Part shown: positions 6,979 through 13,517 of the stretch, in pieces | Position numbering within the stretch: the first letter of the stretch is position 1 | Layout of the letters: each line of letters begins with the position of its first letter | Virus record (IMG/VR): IMGVR_UViG_3300049995_000043 | Span: 1-21,248 of that record | Source: a virus | Length of the DNA: 21,248 nucleotides | Strand: one strand, 5' to 3' | Made by a program: the position numbers and the translations under genes | Notes under the pieces: generated by a model | Told to the model about the DNA's origin: nothing | Seen by the model: the letters and a program-made list of their open reading frames with translations, nothing else | The model's database searches: none

Positions 6979-8188
6979 TTGTAATTTAGATTGCTCACTC
7001 TGTAATCAGAAATATACTAGAACAGTATATGCTGGTTATCAAATGCCTATGAGTGAAGTACAGCATATTGTTGATTCATGTAAGAAACGAGGTATTTATT
7101 TTAGTGTTATTGAAATAACAGGAGGGGAAGTTACATTATGGGAAAATCTTGAAGAAGGTGTTGAAGCATTATGGGAAATTACAGATGATATATTTTTTGT
7201 AACAAATGGCAATAATCCTAAACGAGTTATAAATTTAGGATTGAAACATTGGATATTATCAACAAGTCAAGCTACAAAGGAGCAGATTAAAGAATATAAA
7301 AATTATCTTCCACAAATGGGGGTTAACGGTCATGCTCATAAACCAGTATATAGAGAACCTATTCTAGGTACTTTGCCAGCTATGTGTGTAGCAGGGATAT
7401 CACCTTTTAATTCCAAAGTGAGAGAGAATTCCATAGAATATTTAAAAGGGAAGGTTTATTATTGTAATTCCATCTTTCCGTTGAGTTGTAAGATGCCATT
7501 AACAGATGATTTAGTATGTGATTTTGAAGATGATTTTCTAACTAAATACAAAAATAGGAGATTTGATAAAAAGGTTTGTCAGATTTGTTTATGTAATAGT
7601 AGAGTATGGAGTCGGGTTCCAGAGGTTAATAGGAAAGTAAAAATTAATGGGAAATCATTAACAGGATTATTTGCAGAGAAAGGAATTGGATATTATAATA
7701 CTGATAAGGGAACTGATCATAACTATTTAAAAATTTATGATAGACTATTCTTACCATATAAAAATAAAAAGATAAATGTATTTGAAGCAGGATTTGCTCA
7801 GGGTGGAAGTTGTAAGTTATGGGAGGATTATTTTACAAAAGCTAATATAAGATTTATTGATTATGATAAAAATTGCAAACTTGAATCTACTTCTGGTCGA
7901 GTTAGACTTGATATTATAGAAATTGGAATGTTAACGACTGATTATTTCAATGATTTTCCACCTGACATAGCAATAGATGACAGTAGTCATAAATTAAATG
8001 ATCAACTATGTTTTATTAAAAAAGTTTATCCTGCCTTGCGAAAAGGTGGATTATTAATTGTTGAGGATATTATAAATATTGAAAAATATTTTATATATTT
8101 TAAACATTTAGGAATTCCATTTGAAATAATGGATCAAAGGAAAGAACAGAATAGAACAGATAATGTATTATTGATATTTAGAAAATGA
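6938..8188 (+). CDS. Radical SAM enzyme fused to a C-terminal class I methyltransferase
   Basis: A 416-residue two-domain protein. Residues 1-225 form a radical SAM domain: Cys15, Cys19 and Cys22 make the CX3CX2C [4Fe-4S] motif in DCNLDCSLC, GGE lies at 62-64, and VTNGN at 88-92. Six later Cys (176, 184, 194, 214, 217, 219) could hold an auxiliary Fe-S cluster in SPASM/Twitch fashion. Residues about 240-416 form a methyltransferase of the MycE/TylE sugar O-methyltransferase type: DKGTDHNYLKIYDRLF at 256-271, VFEAGFAQGGS at 281-291 and IDDSSH at 346-351. The reaction is unknown; a radical step plus O-methylation of a sugar is the natural guess. An in-frame TAA at 6932 leaves ATG 6938 as the first possible start. 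The stop overlaps the next gene by ATGA. Confidence 0.82.
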   Translation: MHVNSKLVIWVTSDCNLDCSLCNQKYTRTVYAGYQMPMSEVQHIVDSCKKRGIYFSVIEITGGEVTLWENLEEGVEALWEITDDIFFVTNGNNPKRVINLGLKHWILSTSQATKEQIKEYKNYLPQMGVNGHAHKPVYREPILGTLPAMCVAGISPFNSKVRENSIEYLKGKVYYCNSIFPLSCKMPLTDDLVCDFEDDFLTKYKNRRFDKKVCQICLCNSRVWSRVPEVNRKVKINGKSLTGLFAEKGIGYYNTDKGTDHNYLKIYDRLFLPYKNKKINVFEAGFAQGGSCKLWEDYFTKANIRFIDYDKNCKLESTSGRVRLDIIEIGMLTTDYFNDFPPDIAIDDSSHKLNDQLCFIKKVYPALRKGGLLIVEDIINIEKYFIYFKHLGIPFEIMDQRKEQNRTDNVLLIFRK

Positions 8189-9012
8189 ATACAATACCTA
8201 AAATATGTCATTTGTACTGGGACAAGTCACCAATGTCCTTATTGCAAACATTTACGGTATTGTCCTTTCATAGGCATAATCCTGATTGGAGAATTAAGGT
8301 TTACCTAACCAAACAATCATTAGAAGAGATGGGTAAAAATATCTTTACAAAGGATTATACTGGAAAGGATTATTTTCATCTAATTAAGACTTTGGATTAC
8401 GTTGAGTTTGAAGAGATTGATTTAATTGAATGGAAAATAAATACAAAGGTTCATTCCTGTCAAAGTTCAGACATATTTCGCAGGAATATATTATATAAAG
8501 AAGGTGGAGTGTATTCAGATTTTGATAATATTTGGCTTAAACCAATAGATCATATTAGGGAAGTAGATTGTATAGGTAATCCAAATAATTTTGAAACTAT
8601 TGTTTGTTTTTATGAGTTTACAAAAGGATTTCATAATATTTCAAACTTAATATCTGAACCTAACAGTCCATTCATTTATTCATTGATCGTCAGGCAGGAA
8701 AAGATACATGCTCCTTATCATCATCAATCATTTGGTTCTGTTATGTTAAATAAAAAATATTCTAATTGGGATTCAATAGCAACTAGATATCCAAGAGTAC
8801 TTGCTATCAGGTATGAAACATTCTATCCATATTGTATTTTTAATTTGGAACAATTATACAAAAAGGATGAATTGAATTGTCTTAATAATAAGAATGTGAT
8901 AGGAATACATTGGTTTAATGGGCATGAATTTAGCAAAGATTATGTAAATAACGATGGTTATAAAAGGAAATGCAGTATGACTTCAGTGTTGAAAAAGGAA
9001 GGATATATATGA
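8185..9012 (+). CDS. GT32-family glycosyltransferase (OCH1/capsule type)
   Basis: A 275-residue GT-A enzyme. It begins IPKICHLYWDKSPM (4-17), the usual opening strand of GT32 proteins, and carries the diagnostic SSDIFRRNILY (94-104) followed by GGVYSDFD (107-114), where DFD is the DxD motif that binds Mn2+ and the sugar nucleotide. A GIHWFNGHEF segment near the C-terminus fits the last core strand with the conserved His/Trp. Family members transfer mannose, galactose or related sugars in yeast glycans and bacterial capsules; the donor here is not predictable. It is joined to both neighbours by ATGA overlaps. No membrane anchor is present, unlike yeast OCH1. Confidence 0.85.
   Translation: MNTIPKICHLYWDKSPMSLLQTFTVLSFHRHNPDWRIKVYLTKQSLEEMGKNIFTKDYTGKDYFHLIKTLDYVEFEEIDLIEWKINTKVHSCQSSDIFRRNILYKEGGVYSDFDNIWLKPIDHIREVDCIGNPNNFETIVCFYEFTKGFHNISNLISEPNSPFIYSLIVRQEKIHAPYHHQSFGSVMLNKKYSNWDSIATRYPRVLAIRYETFYPYCIFNLEQLYKKDELNCLNNKNVIGIHWFNGHEFSKDYVNNDGYKRKCSMTSVLKKEGYI
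8995..9003 (+). promoter_or_regulatory. Shine-Dalgarno-like site that decides the GT2 start at 9009
   Basis: AAGGAAGGA lies 5 nt before ATG 9009. An upstream in-frame ATG at 8970 would add 13 residues inside the previous gene and has no such site, so 9009 is preferred. Confidence 0.65.
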
Positions 9013-9788
9013 TTTCAATAGTTATAGCATATTATAACCGAAAGGAATTGTTTCACAGGACTTTACAGTCAATAACTGAGTCTATTTGTAAGGACTTTGA
9101 GGTTATTGTTGTAGATGATGCCAGTAGAGAAGAAGAGAGATTAGAGGATTTGGTAGATAAATTTCCTTTCTTAAAATTGATTCGAGTAGAGAAAAAAGAT
9201 AAATGGTATAAGAATTCTTGTATTCCATACAATATGGGTATTGCTAAAGCCAAAGGGGATATTATTATATTACAGAATCCAGAATGTTTACATACGCAGG
9301 ATATATTAACTTTTGTGACGGAAAGAATTGATGATAGTAGATATCTTACAATGTCTTGTTATGCAATTAATGAAGATATAACAAAAAATATTTTACCTTT
9401 TGTTAATCCATTAAGTCTATTAGAAATACTTCCTAAGCAAACAGTCACCAACTATTTAGGATGGTACAATCATTCAATATATAATCCTTGTTATTTTCAT
9501 TTCTGTGCAGCACTTACTAAGTATAATATGAACAAACTTGGAGGATTTGATGAGAGGTTTGCTTCTGGTATTGGTTATGAGGATAATGAGTTTCTTGAAA
9601 GAATTAAAAGAACCAACTTAAGAATGATAATTGTTGATAAGGTATCTGTAATACATCAATGGCATCCTAAAGTGTATGATCTTGATCTTTCTAATGAACA
9701 TAGAATGTTATATAATATAAATGCAAAACTTCGTGCCAAAGTGAGGAGGGAAAAAGAAGTTGTAAAAGTAAATAATAGTTATGTCTAA
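9009..9788 (+). CDS. GT2-family glycosyltransferase with galactosyltransferase-type C-terminus
   Basis: A 259-residue GT-A enzyme from ATG 9009, chosen because MISIVIAYYN is the standard first strand of GT2 enzymes, an SD precedes it, and it gives an ATGA overlap with the GT32 gene. VVDDAS at 34-39 binds the nucleotide. NPE at 90-92 (in ILQNPECLH) stands where most GT2 enzymes have DxD. GGFDERFASGIG at 178-189 with YEDNEF at 190-195 is the acceptor/catalytic segment seen in Glyco_transf_7C galactosyltransferase-like domains, and HQWHP is at 216-220. The linkage made is unknown. It overlaps the next gene by 8 nt. Confidence 0.82.
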   Translation: MISIVIAYYNRKELFHRTLQSITESICKDFEVIVVDDASREEERLEDLVDKFPFLKLIRVEKKDKWYKNSCIPYNMGIAKAKGDIIILQNPECLHTQDILTFVTERIDDSRYLTMSCYAINEDITKNILPFVNPLSLLEILPKQTVTNYLGWYNHSIYNPCYFHFCAALTKYNMNKLGGFDERFASGIGYEDNEFLERIKRTNLRMIIVDKVSVIHQWHPKVYDLDLSNEHRMLYNINAKLRAKVRREKEVVKVNNSYV

Positions 9789-11073
9789 CAGACCTACCAT
9801 AATATTAGTATTACGTACAGGAGGAGATTTTGCCTACCGTGATGTGGAGCTTATAGTAAAACATATTAATGGTAAATGGCAATCCCTAGTGCGTCCACGT
9901 ATTATCTGTTTGTATGACAAGGTTTCAATGAAATATGATTTAGGGAATGTTGAGTTACATCCACTCACAAACGATTATCCAGGTACTTGGTCAAGAATAC
10001 AACTATATAGTCCTGAAATGGAACAATATCGTCCATTCCTTTATATTGATCTTGATACTGCTATTATTCAATCTCTGGAAAATGTATTTGATTTGGTTGA
10101 AGATCCTACAAAGTTTATTACATTGGAAGACTTTTGGCAGAGAGGACAACTTGCAACGGGACTGGCTTGGATACCTGCTAAGTCAGAAAAGGTAAGTACA
10201 ATTTGGAATCTGTTTAAAGGTAATATGGGGAGTAGGATGGATCGTTATATTCGTTCTGTAACCACAGCTGATGCGTACTGGCAGCATTTAACGGATACAA
10301 TACATGACTTCAAGCCAAAAGGAGGGAAGTTACTCACACAGTTGCATCCGCGAACTTGTATAGTATGCTTCCATGGAAAACCACGCATATTTACAATCGT
10401 GGAGGGTTCAATGACAATTAATTGGGTTAAAGAATATGTAGATACCACTTTTACTGCAAAACCCGTTAAATCGCTTGTAACCGTTATCATTCCTTATAAT
10501 AGAGATCGTGGTTGGTTAAAAGATGCTATAGCAAGTGTTCCTGAAGGAGTACAGTTAATATTAAGTAAAGGAGACGGTAATTGGCCAATGAATTTTAATA
10601 AAGGTCTTGCAGAGGCTACAGGTACTTATATTAAATATTTACATGAGGATGATATGCTCACACCTAATTGCATAGAGGATTCAATTAATGCAATTGAAGA
10701 ACAGGGTGTAGATTTTATTCATGGGAATGCAATTGAAATAATTCAAGGAACAGGAAAGGAACATGTGTATATACCAAGAGAGAAATTTCCAACTGAGACG
10801 TCCTTATTAAAGAAGAATGTTATTCATAGTGCTACTGTTATGTATCACAGAAGGGTATTTGAAAAAGTAGGATTATTTAATGAGGCATTGGAATTGAAAT
10901 CTTTTGAGGAATATGAATTTAATTTGCGTTGTTTGAAGGCAGGATTAAAGATAGGATATTGTAATACGACATTGGCTTATTATCGCAGACATCCTGAACA
11001 GATAATTAGAACAGTAAATAATGTTGAAAGAAATAAGAATAGGAACGAAATATTGCATAAATTTATGATATGA
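9781..11073 (+). CDS. Tandem glycosyltransferase: N-terminal GT-A (DLDT) domain fused to a GT2 domain
   Basis: A 430-residue protein with two sugar-transfer domains. Residues 1-220 resemble a GT8/glycogenin-like GT-A domain: a first strand PTIILVLRTGG, then YIDLDTAII with DLDT at 90-93 as the metal-binding motif, and HGKPR at 198-202 as the late His motif. Residues 230-430 form a GT2 domain: VTVIIPYN at 233-240, LHEDDMLTP with EDD at 289-291, and a FEEYEFNLRCLKAG segment in the catalytic-base region. Bifunctional enzymes of this type can add two sugars in sequence or build a disaccharide repeat. Order and donors are unknown. It starts 8 nt inside the previous gene and overlaps the sulfotransferase gene by ATGA. 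Confidence 0.82.
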   Translation: MSNRPTIILVLRTGGDFAYRDVELIVKHINGKWQSLVRPRIICLYDKVSMKYDLGNVELHPLTNDYPGTWSRIQLYSPEMEQYRPFLYIDLDTAIIQSLENVFDLVEDPTKFITLEDFWQRGQLATGLAWIPAKSEKVSTIWNLFKGNMGSRMDRYIRSVTTADAYWQHLTDTIHDFKPKGGKLLTQLHPRTCIVCFHGKPRIFTIVEGSMTINWVKEYVDTTFTAKPVKSLVTVIIPYNRDRGWLKDAIASVPEGVQLILSKGDGNWPMNFNKGLAEATGTYIKYLHEDDMLTPNCIEDSINAIEEQGVDFIHGNAIEIIQGTGKEHVYIPREKFPTETSLLKKNVIHSATVMYHRRVFEKVGLFNEALELKSFEEYEFNLRCLKAGLKIGYCNTTLAYYRRHPEQIIRTVNNVERNKNRNEILHKFMI

Positions 11074-11747
11074 TTGAAAAGGCACCTATATTGCTTACAG
11101 GGATACCAAGGTCAGGTACTTCAATTATTGCAGGAGTTATGAAACAATGTGGAGCATTCATTGGTAATATATCTAAACGTGGAATGTATGAAAATGATAA
11201 TATAAAGAACCATATTGTCAAACCATATTTTTATCGTATTGGTGCTGATCCAAATGGGCAATTTCCTATACCTGAAACAAAAGGTTTGCCAATCCCAGGG
11301 AATTGGAGAGAAAGAGTTGAGAAGATAATAATTATGGAAGGTTATAATGAATGGGAGACTGAAGGTAAACAATGGATTTATAAAGGTACAGGGATGAGTT
11401 TAATTTGGCCTGTTTGGCATAATGCTTTTCCCAATGCTAAATGGATTATTGTGCGTAGAAGGACAGGTGATGTGATACAGTCGTGTTTGAAAACAACATA
11501 TATGAAAGCCTACAATGATATTGATGGTTGGAAAGGTTGGATTCATCAATATGAGAAGAAGTTTGTGGAAATGATAGAAGCCGGAGTTAATTGTAAAATA
11601 ATGTGGCCGGAACGTATGGTACGTGGAGATTTTCAACAGATGAAAGAAGTATTAGAATGGGTAGGATTACAATGGAAGGATGAAGTAGTAGATTTTGTAA
11701 ATCCATTGTTTTGGAATAGTAGACAAAAAGAAAGGGGGATAACATAA
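11070..11747 (+). CDS. PAPS-dependent sulfotransferase family protein
   Basis: A 225-residue P-loop-like sulfotransferase and the last gene of the cassette. TGIPRSGTS at 10-18 is the 5'-phosphosulfate binding loop, and WIIVRRRTGDVIQSCLKT at 125-142 carries the Arg and Ser positions of the 3'-phosphate binding site. The family moves sulfate from PAPS to hydroxyl groups of sugars, proteins or small molecules; with ten glycan enzymes upstream, a sugar hydroxyl is the best guess. At 225 residues it is compact and lacks the membrane anchor of Golgi enzymes. PAPS must come from the host. Its stop shares a base with the start of the connector gene (TAATG), so the cassette passes straight back into the structural operon. 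Confidence 0.85.
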   Translation: MIEKAPILLTGIPRSGTSIIAGVMKQCGAFIGNISKRGMYENDNIKNHIVKPYFYRIGADPNGQFPIPETKGLPIPGNWRERVEKIIIMEGYNEWETEGKQWIYKGTGMSLIWPVWHNAFPNAKWIIVRRRTGDVIQSCLKTTYMKAYNDIDGWKGWIHQYEKKFVEMIEAGVNCKIMWPERMVRGDFQQMKEVLEWVGLQWKDEVVDFVNPLFWNSRQKERGIT

Positions 11748-12130
11748 TGGCAGTATTAGCAACGTATGGTGATGTACAAACATTAATTGATGATTCAGCA
11801 ATTAGTTCTACTTACATTACAAGTGTATTAACTACGGTGGATCTTATCTTAACTAAGATCTATAAGGATAGTGATTGTGTAATAAGTGATGAATTGCTTA
11901 CAGAATTACAGAAGTATTTTGCAGCTCATATTATTGCATCTACCACATCAAGGATGGCTAGAGTTGAGAAACTTGGGGATGCTCAGGTTGAATATATAGG
12001 GAAATTTGGGGTAGGATTGGATCTTACTCCTTATGGACAGATGTTAAAACTTCTTGATCCATGTGGATTAATTGCTAAAACTGGAAAACAGGCAGCAAGT
12101 ATTTATGCAGTTAAAAACTTTGAGGACTAA
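11747..12130 (+). CDS. Head-tail connector/adaptor protein
   Basis: A 127-residue, mostly helical protein. It opens AVLATYGDVQTLIDDS, a usual start for gp6/gp15-type adaptor proteins, and has the AAHIIASTTSRM helix and a GLDLTPYGQMLKLLDPCG segment like that of DUF4054-type adaptors. It should bind the portal ring and form the first neck layer. It is preceded by AAGGGGG, a usable SD, and coupled by TAATG to the sulfotransferase before it and to the stopper-like gene after it. It is the first gene of the neck/tail module, so it marks the 3' edge of the inserted cassette. Confidence 0.76.
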   Translation: MAVLATYGDVQTLIDDSAISSTYITSVLTTVDLILTKIYKDSDCVISDELLTELQKYFAAHIIASTTSRMARVEKLGDAQVEYIGKFGVGLDLTPYGQMLKLLDPCGLIAKTGKQAASIYAVKNFED

Positions 12131-12534
12131 TGGGAATGGAAAATTTCATAGCAAGGCAATGTACACAGACCTGCGTCTATTGGGGTAATCCAGTGAATGA
12201 CGGAGAAAATCATTTTACGTTTGATAATCCTGTGGAGATACTATGTAGATGGGAAGGTAAAGTTCAGATTGTAAAAGACTGGGATGCAAAAGGAGGTGAA
12301 GTAGAATGTGTTGCAATGGTTTATGTTTTGCAGGATTTGGATAAAGAAGGATTTTTATTCTTGGGTACATTGGACGATCTATTGGATAGTAGTGGAGATA
12401 GTAGTGGAGAATATTATGATCCAATGGTACTGGAAGGGGCTTATAGAATAAAACAATTTGAAAAGATCCCTGCTCTTAAATCAACAACGGAATTTATAAG
12501 AAAGGCATTTTTATCACAATGGAATTATAGATAA
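12130..12534 (+). CDS. Probable head closure (stopper) protein
   Basis: A 134-residue beta-rich protein. Residues about 10-80 alternate short strands (CVYWGNP, VEILCRWEGK, VECVAMVYVL, FLFLGTLDDL), consistent with the small barrel of head-closure proteins such as SPP1 gp16 or the minor capsid proteins at this position. A short acidic/Ser-Gly insert DSSGDSSGE lies near residues 86-94, encoded by a perfect 12-bp tandem repeat. YRIKQFEKIPAL near the C-terminus matches the last strand region. Assignment rests mainly on order: connector, this gene, gp10-like protein. ATG 12136 is an alternative start; 12130 gives the TAATG overlap. Confidence 0.62.
   Translation: MGMENFIARQCTQTCVYWGNPVNDGENHFTFDNPVEILCRWEGKVQIVKDWDAKGGEVECVAMVYVLQDLDKEGFLFLGTLDDLLDSSGDSSGEYYDPMVLEGAYRIKQFEKIPALKSTTEFIRKAFLSQWNYR
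12385..12408 (+). repeat. Perfect 12-bp tandem duplication inside the stopper-like gene
   Basis: GATAGTAGTGGA occurs twice without a break (12385-12396 and 12397-12408) and encodes DSSG-DSSG in a probable surface loop. Confidence 0.85.
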
Positions 12535-12538
12535 GATT

Positions 12539-13114
12539 ATGGCATCAGGAAGTTGGAGTAAATATTTGAATGTATCAAGTGGTATCCGTAGAAATTGGGA
12601 AGATATGGATAAAGTTATGGAAAATCTTAATATTGAAATAGAACAAGTACAAGGGAAAAGTCAGGCTGGATTGATTAAAGCCGCTGCATTAATAAGAAAT
12701 GAAACTGAACATGGTGCTGTGAAGACTCCAGTAGATCTAGGTAATTTAAGAGCAAGTTGGTTTACGGTAACAGCAAATGCAGCAATTATTTCAGGAGGTG
12801 GTAAGAGTCATACTCCAGAAGGGGCAAATGCAAATTTTGTAGGACCTAAGGCTGGTGAATTTGCATCTAGTCATGCTGCAATGATTAACGAGATGAGAGG
12901 GAATGCTCTGAAATTATCTCAAACATACGATGGACCATTTTTAATAATGGGATATTCTGCTAATTATGCTTTGTGGGTACATGAAATGATAGGGGTAAAA
13001 GAAGAAAATTGGAGTAGAAAAGGGTCTAATGCTAAATGGTTTGAAGCGGCATTAAAAAAACAAAGAGACAATATTGTAAAAATAATACGTGATAATGCTA
13101 AAATAAAAAGATGA
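12539..13114 (+). CDS. HK97 gp10-like neck/tail completion protein
   Basis: A 191-residue protein. Family marks are a helical N-terminus with AGLIKAAALIRNETE, the TPVDLGNLRASWF segment (about 60-74), ANYALWVHEM (about 146-155) and a final helix AKWFEAALKKQRDNI. HK97 gp10-like proteins sit at the neck and help attach or complete the tail. A glycine-rich stretch around residues 84-105 (GGGKSHTPEGANANF) is probably a loop insert. It starts 4 nt after the previous stop with no SD and overlaps the terminator-protein gene by ATGA. Confidence 0.84.
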   Translation: MASGSWSKYLNVSSGIRRNWEDMDKVMENLNIEIEQVQGKSQAGLIKAAALIRNETEHGAVKTPVDLGNLRASWFTVTANAAIISGGGKSHTPEGANANFVGPKAGEFASSHAAMINEMRGNALKLSQTYDGPFLIMGYSANYALWVHEMIGVKEENWSRKGSNAKWFEAALKKQRDNIVKIIRDNAKIKR

Positions 13115-13512
13115 ACAGACCAAGTGAAGATATAAAAGATATGTTGTTGGCGGAAAGTTCAATAGGTTTGACGTTTGGAAAAGGTGGTGATTTGTTTCTT
13201 AATGCAGAACCCTCTACTCCAGATAATTGTGTTACAATATTTGATACTTATGGATTTCCACCACAACTTACAATGGATCCTGAGGAACGTTATGAAAGTC
13301 CATCTATTCAGATTAGAATACGAAGTAACAAACAATCAAATGCATGGATTATTATTGAAGGAATAATGACGTCATTACACGGGCGAAATCACGAGACGTG
13401 GAATGGCACATTATATACTGTTATCAAAGCAGCAAGCAGTCCCGCTCTGCTGGATTGGGATGATAATGGGAGATGTAGATTCGTGATTAACTTTAATTTA
13501 CAAAGGAGGTAA
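13111..13512 (+). CDS. Tail terminator/tail completion protein
   Basis: A 133-residue protein between the gp10-like and tail-tube genes, the usual place of the tail terminator that caps the tube. Segments NCVTIFDTYGFPPQ, SPSIQIRIRSN, IIEGIMTSLHG and YTVIKAASSPALLDWDDNGRC follow the layout of minor capsid/terminator proteins of the lambda gpU and HK97 type: a ferredoxin-like alpha/beta fold with a late strand that closes the ring. It begins at an ATGA overlap. Its stop lies within the SD of the tail-tube gene, so the two are closely linked. Confidence 0.78.
   Translation: MNRPSEDIKDMLLAESSIGLTFGKGGDLFLNAEPSTPDNCVTIFDTYGFPPQLTMDPEERYESPSIQIRIRSNKQSNAWIIIEGIMTSLHGRNHETWNGTLYTVIKAASSPALLDWDDNGRCRFVINFNLQRR
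13502..13510 (+). promoter_or_regulatory. Strong Shine-Dalgarno site of the tail-tube gene
   Basis: AAAGGAGGT lies 7 nt before ATG 13518 and overlaps the stop codon (13510-13512) of the preceding gene. It is the best SD match in the window. Confidence 0.82.
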
Positions 13513-13517
13513 AGCAA

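Noticed and set aside
6938-7640. QueE-type (7-deazaguanine) radical SAM enzyme
   Set aside because: It has CX3CX2C but no partner QueC, QueD or FolE gene nearby, and a long C-terminal Cys cluster and methyltransferase fusion that QueE lacks.
8970-9008. Upstream start (ATG 8970) for the GT2 gene
   Set aside because: It would add 13 residues before the normal first strand and has no ribosome site, while ATG 9009 has a good SD and an ATGA overlap.
2368-11747. DNA hypermodification cassette
   Set aside because: No nucleotide-synthesis, thymidylate-synthase-like or base-modifying genes are present, and the fucosyltransferase, exostosin, GT32 and sulfotransferase families fit protein or polysaccharide glycans better. 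It cannot be fully excluded.
2368-11747. Host capsule or LPS locus carried by a prophage (seroconversion)
   Set aside because: No Wzx/Wzy, GtrA/B-type membrane proteins or initiating transferases, and the genes are translationally coupled to virion genes. Kept only as a less likely alternative.
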